Source of the DNA: Rhabdophis nuchalis
Taxonomy: Eukaryota > Chordata > Lepidosauria > Squamata > Natricidae
Length of the DNA: 64,000 nucleotides
Reading direction: 5' to 3'
Assembly (NCBI GenBank): GCA_039707465.1
Contig: CM077648.1
Span: 24,242,119 to 24,306,118, forward strand
Shown: one piece after another, positions 44,901 to 55,304 of the stretch
Layout: every line of letters starts with the position of its first letter
How positions within the stretch are numbered: the stretch's first letter is position 1
Translations under genes and position numbers: made by a program
The notes under the pieces: generated by a model
Database searches by the model: none
The model's input: the letters and a program-made list of their open reading frames with translations, nothing else
What the model was told of the DNA's origin: nothing

Positions 44901-45048
44901 AATCCTTCTTTGATATGGGTATATAATTTATCAGGAAGTTGTACATAAAAGGAGACGGCATTCTAAACCATGCAAAGCTATTTTGATGTGTCCAAAGAAA
45001 ATTCTAAAAGGAAGGGCTCATGGACATAATTACCACATTGCAATAAGC

Positions 45049-45183
45049 CAGGGGTCTGCAAAGTCGGCTCTTTTAAGACTGGTGGACTTCAACTCCCAGA
45101 ATTCCCCAGCCAGCTATGCTGGCTGGGGAACTCTGGGAGTTGAAGTCCACCAGTCTTAAAAGAGCCGACTTTGCAGACCCCTG
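45049..45183. mobile_element. Palindromic hAT-type MITE (copy 2), 8-bp duplication (7/8)
   Basis: Nearly identical to 21008-21140, with CAGGGGTCTGCAAAGTCGGC ends and one 135-bp hairpin centred on GCCAGCTATGCTGGC. Flanks CAATAAGC (45041-45048) and TAATAAGC (45184-45191). Near identity of two copies 24 kb apart suggests fairly recent activity. Confidence 0.92.
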
Positions 45184-45191
45184 TAATAAGC

Positions 45192-45780
45192 TATTGAAAA
45201 TATCTTTTAAAAATTCAATTTTTCTTCCAAAACAGTTTCCCTCTCTTTTTACAATTCTCCATCTACAACATATGCATCAATTTATAAGTAAAAGTCAGAC
45301 ATGACAAACAAAAATATTCCATGGAAACAATTTTTGCTTCCTTTTTTTTTTTTTTTTAAAGACAAGCTTCGCCCATTGGATTCTCTTAGGAACAGAAAAG
45401 CCAAAGGACGTCAGTTGCCAAGACTTTTGCATGGTAAATTCTTAGTTTCCCAGCTCTTTTTCTTTTCTTCTTCAACAAACTAGAACCAGCAAGTTGTAGG
45501 AACACAGCAGGGCCTGCTAGCTCTTGATAATCCACCCTCAGTTTCAAGCATGCCTAGCAGGGGCTTGGAGATCACAAGTGACAGCTGGAAACTTTTCAGC
45601 TACGTTGTCTGCTTAAGCTCTGATGTGTTCTGCTCTACAGAAAGAGCTTCATGAAATCTAGGCTTATTATCAACAAGAGGAATTATAAAAGTAGTATTGT
45701 AACATCCCCATTAAGATACATTGTGGTGCCGTACCTAGAATTGCCTTCCATATAGTTGGGGGATTATAAGACTAGAAATA
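45192..45780. other. Unique stretch with T run
   Basis: Long T run at about 45343-45357; nothing else recognised. Confidence 0.35.
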
Positions 45781-45798
45781 CAGTACACACAGAGAGTA

Positions 45799-46119
45799 AG
45801 GTAAAGGTAAAGGTTCCCTTCGCACATGCGTGATAGTCGTTCCTGATTCTAGGGGGCGGTGCTCATCTCTGTTTCAAAGCTGAAGACCCAGTCGAAGATG
45901 TCTCCATGATCATGTGGCCGGCATGACTAAACGCCAAAGGTGTACGGAACGCTGTTACCTTCCCACCAAAGGTGGTTCCTATTTTTCTACTTGCTAGGTT
46001 GGCAGAAGCTGGAACAAGTAATGGAAACTCACTCCATTATGCGACACTAGGGATTTGAACTGCTGAACGACTGACCTTTCTGATCGATAAGCTCAGCGTC
46101 TTCGCCGCTGAGCCACCTG
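45799..46119 (-). mobile_element. tRNA-derived SINE, GGTAAAGG-tailed family (copy 3), perfect 16-bp duplication
   Basis: Tail AGGTAAAGGTAAAGGTTCCC at the left, inverse head 'TTCGCCGCTGAGCCACC' at the right. Flanked by GTACACACAGAGAGTA at 45783-45798 and 46120-46135 without mismatch. A short deletion removes the 'CATTTTTACATGCTTTCGAA' part of the body. The perfect duplication indicates a younger insertion than the 30-kb copy. Confidence 0.94.
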
Positions 46120-46139
46120 GTACACACAGAGAGTACTAA

Positions 46140-47890
46140 CCTATAAAAGGTTCTATACGATTGAATTTCCATGAACTTTAGCCACGCTAAACCAAAAGGG
46201 ATGTGTTCTAACAAATCTAATATTCATGCAGCAGCCTAAAGAAAGCTACATTATGACCCAAAAGATCCAGGCAAAAATCTCTTATCCAGTACAAACTTTC
46301 AAAGATTGTTAATGTGGAATGTTTTTTTTTTACTGTATACAGATGATCTACGGTGTTTCTAGATGTTAAAATGTCCCCCTGCCCTGTGCCTTCCCATTGT
46401 TTCTTCTATCATTTTTTTTTTACCTTAAGAACAATGTCTTGGGGAAAGATGCTCAAAATAGCTGAGAAATGCAAAGTGCTAGGATTTCTGGACATACCCA
46501 TTAACTCATTGACTAGGTTGGATAAATAAAAACAGACTAGACACACGTGAAACATGGAGGATGCGGTTTCAAACTGGTCTAAAGTTAGGGAGTTGTGGAT
46601 GAAACTTCATATAGCACGGATACAGCTTTTCCACATAACAGCTGCATCAGAGCACAGCTTAAAATAGCTGCCCTGGTGCATACTGTGACTGTCCTGATTT
46701 ATTATTTGGCTGCTTGAAAATCGGTTACCATTCTTTATTTTCATCTAGAAACTAGAATCAGTTAGTTAAGAAGTTGAATTCCATGAGTCTCTACAAGGTT
46801 ACGCTATTCACAGTAATACAAGGGACTTGCTTCTAAGAGAAATAAGGCTAGTATTAAGAATGCTTGTTTTGCAGACTGAATTTTTGCACCCAATTAAATG
46901 CATAAAGGCCCTTTTTATTTTAGCAGCATGCACGTACACACACACACACACACAAAATGTGGATCAGGCACACAGCATCTCCAAAACTCTGCAGAGTTTA
47001 TTATTAATAATAACAAAACTCTTGGTCTTGAAACTGAACATAGCTTTCTTTTCTCAGTTTAAAAGTAGCAACAGTAAAAGTCCAGATTCAGAGGAAAAAG
47101 GGGGGTGGGAGCAATGAGGTCATTTAAAGTCAATTCACGCCATCAAATTATTTGATATTTTTTTTCTCCCAGGAAAATGTCAGATTCTAAAAATTGAAAG
47201 GAGAAGAAAATCTACCCACTTTGGTGGCTGAGCAAACCAACATGGGATGTGAAGGTGCCCCAGTTTCCTGGTTGTATAAATTTACCAGTCCCCGCTAAGG
47301 AATCAAAGACTTGATGAGATTACAGTTAGTTTCTGGCTTCTGGGCTACGCTTGCAGAGGGATCATTATCCTGAGTGACAGGAAAGGAAGACTCCTCTGGA
47401 AGTGAGGGGGAGGGAAACCAGGAATAAAATTGGAATTGATCAGCATTGTTTAACGCAGCCTTCCGGGTTCTGCAGGTGCAAATACTAACAAACACCAGGC
47501 TCATTCCCCACAGGAAACACAACCATCCCTGTGTTCGTTTACATTGCAAAGTGTGGACGTTCTAGAAAATTTAGCACAATGTGAGGTTGACAATCTTTAA
47601 GCCTTTGATTCTGTCAGCTTTCTCCGGACTGCAATCTTCCAGATGTGCTGGGATTGTGATTTGCAGTCCCCTGTCATCCAGAGATGCCAAGTTGAGAAAG
47701 ATTGCTCTATTTTTCCCCCCCTTTGTTTTTCCATGTTAATGAAAAAGGGCATCTTCCCTGAAGGTGAAAAATCAAAGGAAGCTGTATTGGAACTGCATTC
47801 CAACATAGGCTCTAATGTTGGCATAGTGATTTGGGTTCATGCCTTTGTCTACGCCACAATTCAGAGAAAAAGATGCAGTAGTGATACGTC
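46140..47890. other. Unique AT-rich stretch
   Basis: A (CA)n run at 46936-46955; otherwise no recognised element or exon. Open frames at 47.3-47.9 kb on both strands have no family signature. Confidence 0.4.
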
Positions 47891-47897
47891 ATAATTA

Positions 47898-48200
47898 CCA
47901 TATATATACTCATGAATAAGCCCCTCTATGGATGAGCTTACCCTTGAAATGTGAACCAAAATACGATGAAAAATGTGCCATGTACAGATAAGCCAACCTG
48001 CATTTTTCATGGTATTTTGGTTAAAAATTCAAGGGTCTGCTTATCTGTGGATTGGCTGATCTGCAAAAATATATGGGAAATAAGGGTCCTTTAAAAATAT
48101 ATATTACTGCATATACTTGCAGATAAGCCTATCTATGAATAAGCCAACACCAATTTTGGTGGTGCATTTTGGCACCTAAAATTTTCAGCATATTTGCAAG
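47898..48200. mobile_element. Degenerate MITE with TACCATATATATACTC-like ends
   Basis: 'ATACTCATGAATAAGCCCCT' at the left. The rough inverse 'GGGTCTGCTTATCTGTGG' is at about 48033, and another 'ATACTTGCAGATAAGCC' at 48112. The interior has 'CCAAAATAC' and its inverse 'GTATTTTGG'. This may be two overlapping copies. Confidence 0.6.
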
Positions 48201-48204
48201 TATT

Positions 48205-48300
48205 TATTATTATTTATTCATATAAATAATGTATTTATTTATTTATTTATTTATTCACTTTATTTATATACTGCCCATATCACTATCGAGTGACTTGATA
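48205..48300 (-). mobile_element. LINE/SINE 3' tail (minus) with (TTTA)n
   Basis: (ATTT)n at 48229-48254 then 'TATATACTGCCCATATCACT' and 'ATCGAGTGACTTGATATCGG', the inverse of an L2/CR1-like 3' terminus. Only the tail is present. Confidence 0.6.
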
Positions 48301-48442
48301 TCGGCAAGCATATATGGTGGTGCTATACTTCCTCTCTCTTACTTTGTCAGTTCCATTCAAGTTGATGAGGAACAAAAAACACATCAAAAAGTTATTGAAA
48401 GAAGCAGAAGAAAATGTTGGTGAACTCTTCAAGGGTGGAGTC

Positions 48443-48805
48443 CAAGGGTGAAATGCTACCGGTTTGGGTCGGTTTGCCTAAACATATAGTAAAAAATGCT
48501 ATTGGTTCACCGAACCGGTAGTAAAAAATACTTTAAAAGGTTTTTTTTAAAAAAAACATTCCGACGATCGCATGTTGCACAGTTGATCTTTGAGACTTTT
48601 TTTTCCAACTTTCTAAGCATTTTTTTAACTGCAGGTTCTCTGGAAATGTGGGGGTGGGGAGTCCATTTTTGCTCCCATCAGGCTTCCCTGAGGCCTGTTA
48701 GGCCAAAAACAGAGGATGGGAGGGTGCTGAGAAAGCCACACCCACACCACACCCACCAAGCCACACCCACAGAACCAGTAGTAAAAAAAGTAGATTTCAC
48801 CACTG
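48443..48805. mobile_element. ACCGGTT-group MITE, long copy
   Basis: Left 'CAAGGGTGAAATGCTACCGG', right 'AGTAGATTTCACCACTG'. Inside is an inverse pair (GGTTCACCGAACCGGTAG) and a CCACACC-CACC cluster at 48736-48772. Flanks GTGGAGTC and ATGGAGCC agree at 6 of 8. The 141-codon open frame over it is spurious. Confidence 0.72.
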
Positions 48806-50236
48806 ATGGAGCCTATGATTTCCATATGAATCTGACTTACAGGAGGGTTGAAAGGATGCATGTGAATGACTTGTCTTTCTTGACTTTGATCAGGGCTTGT
48901 ACCTCTACTTTTTTGACATAAACCCTGTCTGGTACAATCAATAATCCAGCAATCTTCAGTCTTTCTGGTTTCCCATTATTAAATTAATTATCATTTCAAT
49001 TTTTAGATGAGCAACCAGGAGCAACTAGGTACGGTGGAAACAAAGGAAAAACACAGTACAAAATACCTGTAGATACATAAAGATATTCTAAAGACATGAG
49101 AAATGGATAGAAAACAAAACCCTTTCTTTAGGGGAAGAAAACTTTGGGAGTCTAATGAATATAATATAATGGGAGTATAATGAATATAATAACAGCCACA
49201 GTAAATGTAATAATAACATAGCATTTTGTTATTTGTGCATCCATGTCATATAACTTGGATTTTTTCCCAAGAACTATTGGAATTACATTTGGTGTTAACA
49301 TTTTCAAGGCCTAAAGTTCATGATAAAATAAATTCACTGTCAATTATTGGTTTTTAATATGTAATGTTTTTATTTTTAAAATGACAGGAAGACGGTAACT
49401 TGATGTGCCCAGGAATATTTTTGGACTGTGCTTGTTTTTTGTGGGATAATGAGGACATGGACATGGACACACTCACAGATATGCACACTCCTTACTAAAG
49501 AAAAGGAGAGGCTATTTTGAATGAAATATGCACATTTTAATTTATATCTTTAAAGGTTGTATTATAAATAATTTATACTGAAGTACAATACATCCCACCA
49601 TATTAAGAAGAATGTAAGTAGACTATTGCACAATCTTTTTAATATGCTGTTCAGATATATAGCAGCCAACCTGTTGTCCTTCAAATGTACTAGGTTCACA
49701 GATGCCAGAATTCCCAGTTAACAATTGACTAGACTCTTTTTAAGTTATTATCCCATTATATCTGTGCAACAGTAAAGACTTGGGGAAATGGGGAATTTCT
49801 GTATTGACCTAGAACAAATCATAGCATACCAATTCAGGCATGGAACTCTATTATCAAATTACTGTAATTCCTTCTATTTGTTCTATTTAATAATGTCTAT
49901 AATAGCTGAAGTTATCCTTTACACATTCACACCAACACAACATCTGATGTTCTTCTACATAGGTTTTATTTAAAATAGCATGGTTATTTTGCTACAAGTA
50001 TAAAGAATGTTTAAAGTTCTCATTTAATATTGTCAAGGATCATAGGGAACTGGCTGCCTATGATTTGTATAAAATAAATGAGATAAGCATAGCTCAAAGG
50101 CAGGGTTGTTGTGTAAGTCCATGGAAACTACTAATTACATTTTTTATAAATAAATAGCACCCAGAAAAAGAGCTGTGTATTTCAGATATGCACCGATAAT
50201 GATAGTACTGTATATGCACAAGTACATACTCAAAAA
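48806..50236. other. Unique AT-rich stretch
   Basis: A short tandem repeat (AATGAATATAATA units) at 49154-49190; no element or exon recognised. Confidence 0.4.
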
Positions 50237-50238
50237 TA

Positions 50239-50496
50239 CCGTATTTATTCGAGTATAACGCGCACACATGTATAACGCGCACCCCCTAATTTTCGATTAA
50301 AAATCGGTATAAAATTTTGTTTCACTTTTTCTCGGTTCAGACCAAGCATTGTAAGTGACAAACGTTGTTGAACACTTGCGGCCATGATAAAAACGCACTC
50401 TCGTTTATAACGCGCACCCTCGTTTATAACGCGCACCCAAACTTTGAGTTCTTTTTTTGGTAGAAAATTTTGCGCGTTATACTCGAATAAATACGG
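50239..50496. mobile_element. MITE with CCGTATTTATTCGAG ends and TA duplication
   Basis: CCGTATTTATTCGAGTATAA at the left, with exact inverse at the right extending through GCGCGTTATACTCGAATAAA. TA on both sides (50237-50238, 50497-50498) fits Tc1/mariner-type integration. The interior repeats TATAACGCGCAC near both ends. CpG density is well above the flanks, suggesting limited methylation decay so far. Confidence 0.85.
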
Positions 50497-50575
50497 TAAA
50501 TGGCAGGAATGCACTACATTGTTCTGATTTCCCATAAATTTATTTCAATCACCTGCATTAAAAATCCCTATATAG

Positions 50576-50990
50576 CCATGATGGCAAATCTATGGCACAC
50601 ATAAATCTATGGTACAAAGTCATCTCTCCGGACACGTGAGCTGATGCCCGTTCCTCTTCCAAGTTCCCACGTGCTGGCCAGCTGGTCTTCATATGCGTAA
50701 GAGCACCGGAAACCAGAAGAGCACCACCTGATGCGCATGCATGCACTGGATGGTTGCTCTTCTGATTTCCGGAATGCTCATGCACACCAGCCAGTGGTCT
50801 TCGCATGTGCATGCACCGCCAGAAACCAGAAGACCAGGTGACTGGTGCGCATGTGCATGCCAGAAATCAGAAGATCAGCCACCAGCTGCATGCATGCACA
50901 CCAGGCGGCTGCTCTTCTGGTTTCTGGCATGCGCCTGTGCGTGCACACTCCCGTTTCAGCACTCAATGCCGAAAAGGTTCGCCAATACTG
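50576..50990. mobile_element. hAT-type MITE (GATGGC.AA end), perfect 8-bp duplication
   Basis: Left CCATGATGGCAAATCTATGG, right 'AAAAGGTTCGCCAATACTG'. Flanked by CTATATAG at 50568-50575 and 50991-50998. The interior has repeated CCAGAAACCAGAAGA-type and GCGCATGCATGC-type units in both orientations, a small internal minisatellite. Open frames across it are spurious. Confidence 0.9.
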
Positions 50991-50999
50991 CTATATAGT

Positions 51000-51754
51000 A
51001 TAACACTTCTAGTTTTAGACTAAATATCTTAGAGAAGATCTTTTCACAGATCTTGCTAAATGTGATTTCCCCTCACTTAAATGAATAGGACAGAAAAGGA
51101 TGCAGGGTATCATATATAATAACTATAGACACACATACACTTTTTAAAATTGAACTGGAGGCAAATATTTAGAAATAGTTTCAAAGTGCTTTTTTCCTAT
51201 ATGGAACAACAAAATGTACAGCAATTCCGATGCATTTAAAGCCGTAATATCTAAGCCTTCATCTGATAACTGCACCCTGAAAAAATAGCCAAAGATATCG
51301 GTAAACTGACATCACAACAACAACAAAATCTTCTGCATTTAAAAATCAATTTCCTCATCTAACAAGAAAAAGTGGGTTTTGACTTCTCCCTCAAAGAAAT
51401 TCTTTTTTAATTTTAAAGAGATAGAATAAAAACAGTGTGGTATAGGAAAACCTAATCCTCACTTACAGCTGAAGAAAAATTTCTGAAATTGGAACACAGA
51501 TAGCAACATGGTATTAAATAAATCTTAGTGGAATTAATCGTAGCAAATGCATTTTGATGAGCCTGACTACACAAGCCCTGGTGGGACAACACATCTGGAA
51601 CCTAGTGCTCTTTACACTGGTAGACTTTCACAGCTTATTGTCACAGCCACACCACAACACGATTCAAAGAAATTGCCTTGGGCAACACATTGCAGAGGGG
51701 TGTGACTTTTTCAGCGTTCAACCTTATGTTGTTATAAATATGAACAAAACGAGA
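51000..51754. other. Unique AT-rich stretch
   Basis: Nothing recognised; immediately precedes arm B of the inverted pair. Homology with the 11.1-11.4 kb side was not convincing beyond the arms. Confidence 0.35.
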
Positions 51755-52273
51755 CTGTCAGAGAGCCTCAAAGAGAATAGTGGAGGCCAATGACTCCACA
51801 ATGATGTGTGAAAAAATGGTATTCTGCATAGCAGATTTCAGCTGCCAGGCCATCCCCTTTACTAAATTGCTGGGATTACAGTGTGATATCTTATGAGACA
51901 GAGGGACTTTACTTCTAACATGGGAGAGATAGAATGGCACTTTGCAACTCTCCTCATTTGGATTAAATAATGCCTTTCGGATTCACAAAAGATTCACAGG
52001 ATAGATTCTGCTCACATGACTTTCATAACGAGGTCAGAGAAGCTATGTGTCACGCAAACATGAAATCCCAGCTGTAAAGGCAAGAAAAGGTCAGTTTTAC
52101 TCCAAAACAGTCACAGGTTTATTTTGGATAAAAACGCTCTCTTCCAGTTAAACAGATTCCGAGAGAGAAACCGACAGTAGCAACGCTGAAAAACTGGAAC
52201 ATTTTAAGCACTCTTTGTTCTTTTAACATCATTTTCAATGCACACAAACACATATTCCACCAAGAAAAACAAG
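51755..52273 (-). other. Arm B of an inverted pair of homologous non-repeat segments
   Basis: The reverse complement of this segment aligns with 10530-11062. Shared blocks, read here forward, include 'AGGCATTATTTAATCC' and 'GAAAGTCATGTGAGCAGA' on the other strand, 'GTAAAGGCAAGAAAAGGTC', 'AACAGTCACAGGTTTATTTTG' and 'GATTACAGTGTGATATCTTA'. Lengths are close (519 and 533 bp) and both ends fade at matching points. There is no target duplication, no terminal repeat and no sustained open frame. Two explanations remain: a duplicated regulatory element, or two copies of an old low-copy repeat. Confidence 0.8.
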
Positions 52274-52640
52274 GAGAAGGGTGGACAAATAAATCTACAT
52301 CCATTGCAGGATTCTCAACGTTGATCAGACTGGTATACAAATTTTTGGAAATTATCGACTTCTAAGATAAAATGTATTAATTTTACATATTTTGATTAGA
52401 TGAATTAGAAAATAGGTAATAAAGGGGATGGTTGGCTAAAGTTTTCAAGATACTTCACAATAAAGATGTCTACACAGGCGAGTATATTTGCCTACAAGGA
52501 AGGGTCTAATGATCATGACGCTTTGTAACTTCTCGACAAAGTAGGATAGAACAGTGAAAATGGTACCACATGGAAGAGTATAAATCTATCTTCACTTTGA
52601 GAACAGCAAGGCAGATGAGTATGAAAAACATGTGGGAAAT
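52274..52640. other. Unique AT-rich stretch
   Basis: Nothing recognised. Confidence 0.35.
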
Positions 52641-52649
52641 TGCTTAGGT

Positions 52650-52973
52650 TCGTGATGGCGAACCTATGTCAAGCGTGCCAGAGGTGGCACAAAGCGCCTT
52701 CTCTGTGGACCTGTACCCTATCACCAGCCGCTCTTCTGGTTTCTGGCCAGGCTGGTCTTGGCGGGTACGGGGTGCCGGAAAACAGCCCAAACAACAGTCC
52801 CAAAACAGGCATGTGTGCACTAGCCAGCTGATCTTCGGGTTTCCGGCACTCTAGTGCACGCACGAGTCCCTTCGGGGAGAGGGGGCGGTCTAGAAATCTA
52901 ATAAAATAAATAAAATAAATATCATACACGTTCTAGTTTGAGCACTTGGTGCCAAAAAAGTTTGCCATCACTG
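52650..52973. mobile_element. hAT-type MITE (GTGATGGCGAACC end), 8-bp duplication (7/8), with nested LINE tail
   Basis: Left TCGTGATGGCGAACCTATGT, right 'AGTTTGCCATCACTG'; same family as 50576-50990. Flanks GCTTAGGT (52642-52649) and ACTTAGGT (52974-52981). At 52866-52922 a short L2-like 3' tail has inserted into it. Confidence 0.88.
52864..52922 (+). mobile_element. Very short L2-like 3' tail inserted in a MITE
   Basis: 'GAGTCCCTTCGGGGAGAGGG' then 'GGCGGTCTAGAAATC' and an (AATAAAAT)n tail. Only about 57 bp of an L2/CR1-like end, splitting the right part of the surrounding MITE, so it arrived later. Confidence 0.75.
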
Positions 52974-52981
52974 ACTTAGGT

Positions 52982-53240
52982 CCTATTAAAGCACTTAATG
53001 TAAACATGTCACTGAAAATTAACTTCCTACATTTACATTTAGACTATTTCCCTTTGAACTGTGGTGTAGCAAGCATGGGGAGAGATTTCACCAGGATATC
53101 GCAGGCATGGAGAAAAGATACCAAAGGAAATGGAGTCTGTCCATACTTTCTGATTACTGCTGGAATCTCCCCAGGGATGATCCTACTGCAGTTCACAAGA
53201 GAAAAACCAAAAAGTGCAGTTTACATCCCAAATAAAGATG
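52982..53240 (+). pseudogene. Fragment of an uncharacterised mobile-element protein (HGERFHQDI motif)
   Basis: The first part reads NVNMSLKINFLHLHLDYFPLNCG in one frame. After a frameshift near 53073-53080 it reads HGERFHQDIAGMEKRYQRKWSLSILSDYCWNLPRD in another. This order, MSLK..FLH.HLD.FP followed by HGERFHQDI..ME.RYQ.KW and DYCW, is one I recognise from multi-copy hypothetical proteins in arthropod and vertebrate genomes that behave like mobile-element proteins. I do not know its biochemical role or which transposon class carries it. A stop (TAA near 53240) ends the second frame. The apparent 133-codon frame from 52946 mixes the MITE end with one reading frame of this fragment and is not a real protein. 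Confidence 0.6.
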
Positions 53241-53244
53241 GAAC

Positions 53245-53803
53245 CTTGTTGTTTAATCTGATGTTAGAGCATGCCAAGTTATGGAGCATAATCGCACATC
53301 CCCCCACCTTTAAAAATTTGAATTATTTTGATGCAATTTTGATCTGAAGCTGTATCTTAGAAACTGAAGCCAATTAATACTCAGGACTTAGTTTTCCTTT
53401 CTTAGTAACCCAATTGTGGTAAAATTAAGTTTGTTTCATTTCCGAGGCTTTCTCCTTGTAGACCAGTATTATTGACGCAGCAAAAAGAATACATGATTGT
53501 TTGTGGAGACTGAGTTAGGGTTTAATGTTTGTGTTTTGCTGTTGATCATCTGTCACTGTTCTGTTGAGAATCTTATGCTTGGGAATAATGAAAAACTAAA
53601 AAATTGGTGTGATCTGGATCCAGCTACAAGGTTTGGAAAAGGCTAGCTAGATACTGTGTCTAACCCTCTTTCACTGCAGATTTCCAAAACGAAATAGCCA
53701 TGATTTTAAACATATTCATTGAAGGAAAGTTCACCAAACTATTTACTATTACTAATGAAACCACTGTTAGCATTAGTTTGTTAGGCTAAATCATACCTAA
53801 TAG
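53245..53803. other. Unique AT-rich stretch
   Basis: May contain further decayed sequence of the mobile element just upstream, but nothing recognisable. Confidence 0.35.
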
Positions 53804-53811
53804 ATAGTAAA

Positions 53812-54234
53812 CAGAGGTGAGTTGCTACCGGTTAGCACCGGTTCAGGCGAACCGGTTGTGGGAATTGCAACTGGGTTGCCGAACCAGTAGGGACAGCAGG
53901 CTTGTCACGCCCCTGAACCTGTTCCCCAGTTGCAGCGGCCTGTTTGTTTTTTAGCATTTTTAGTTTAGTTTAGTTTAGTTTATTTACATTTATATCCCGC
54001 CCTTCTCCGCAAAGGACCCAGGGTGGCGCACAGGAAATTTAAAAAACATACAGAGTACAAAAATAAATACACAGTTTAAAATATAAATTAAACCGTCTTA
54101 TCCTATGCTAAAAACCCAATTTTAAAATACCCAATAAAACTATCTAAAACTATCTAACATTTTAAATGTTTTGTGCATGCACGTAAAGCATACGTGCACT
54201 GAACCAACAGTAACACCTGCAGCAAACCACCCCG
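53812..54234. mobile_element. ACCGGTT-group MITE split by an L2 tail, 8-bp duplication (7/8)
   Basis: Left part 'CAGAGGTGAGTTGCTACCGG' to about 53960; right part from about 54170 to 'GCAAACCACCCCG'. Flanks ATAGTAAA (53804-53811) and GTAGTAAA (54235-54242). The middle is an unrelated minus-strand L2 tail. Confidence 0.85.
53960..54170 (-). mobile_element. L2-clade LINE 3' end (minus), nested in a MITE
   Basis: (TTTAG)n at the left, then 'ATTTATATCCCGCCCTTCTC' and 'GGACCCAGGGTGGCGCACAG', the inverse of the 14.2-kb L2 terminus, followed by 3' UTR. It has no coding part left. Confidence 0.85.
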
Positions 54235-54242
54235 GTAGTAAA

Positions 54243-54743
54243 CCATAATGACATACCAAACGATTAATACATTTAAACTTTCTAATATGCTTCACCCATG
54301 CATTAAAAAATGTTGGAGAACAAGTGATTCCCTTCTATACAGAAAATGTGTTACTAACACGATTTCAACAACACAAAAAATGGTGCTACACCTGGATGTC
54401 TTCAGATGGATAACATCATAATCAAATATAATATATTTTATATAGATAGATGGAAAAATTGCAAACTGAACTGCAAAACATTGTCATGTGTTGATTGTGG
54501 ATCAGACCACCTGTTATTAATCACTGGTAGGTATCAGGCTGAAGAATTAGGAAATATCCAATCCTAATGAGTTATAACCTAGCACTCATTCCAGAATATG
54601 ATCAAATCCAGATGGCAAACAGATACAAAGAATTGGATCCAACAGGATGAGAGCCTGACAAACTGCAGGAAAAGATGATTACCAAAGAAGAAGCCAGGAC
54701 ATTAGTTATCAATGCCACAGAAATAGTGGAAAAACTTCATCTT
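54243..54743. other. Unique AT-rich stretch
   Basis: Nothing recognised with confidence. Confidence 0.35.
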
Positions 54744-55108
54744 TACACCGATAGTCTTTGACGTACAATCATTTGTTTAGTGACTGGTCAAAGTTACAAC
54801 AGCACTGAAAAAAGTGACTTGTGACTGTTGCAGCACCCTCGTGGTCATGTGATCAAAATTCAGACACACATCACTATGCATGTGTTTATGATGTTTGCAA
54901 TGTCCCAGGGTTATGTGATCACCTCTTGCGACCTTCTGACGACCAAAATCAACAAGGAAGCCAAATTCACTTAGCAACCATGTTACTAACTTAACAACTA
55001 TAGTGATTCAATTAATAACTATGGCAAGAAAGGTCATAAAATGGGGCAAATTCACTTAACAACAGACTTGCTTAGCATTGGAAAATTGTAAGTCAAGGAT
55101 CACTTGTA
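54744..55108 (-). mobile_element. MITE, TACAGGTAGTCC-like family (copy 3)
   Basis: TACACCGATAGTCTTTGACG at the left, 'GTAAGTCAAGGATCACTTGTA' inverse at the right. Reverse orientation relative to the 2.8 and 59.4 kb copies; shares 'TTCTGACGACC' and 'ACTTAACAAC' blocks on this strand. Confidence 0.82.
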
Positions 55109-55304
55109 GTTTTAATTCATTATTTCTAGTCTTGCCCTCAGGATCAATAGAGAATATATTCACTCCCTCTTCCATTAAAAAGCCTTCAGATACTTGAACA
55201 CTATCACCTGATTTTCCCTCAGTAGTTTCTTCTATGGCTAAGCTTACTGCATCCCTCAAAGAGTTTATTTCCAGACTCCCCACTGTAATGGGAGCCCTCC
55301 TCTG

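Noticed and set aside
29125..46119. tRNA-like A and B boxes at several places
   Set aside because: All belong to SINE heads with SINE bodies and tails; none folds as an intact tRNA gene by inspection.
48496..48921. 141-codon open frame
   Set aside because: Covers an ACCGGTT-group MITE and runs past its end; no coding signature.
50558..51023. Cluster of overlapping frames rich in His, Cys and Ala
   Set aside because: Produced by the internal repeats of a hAT-type MITE with a perfect duplication.
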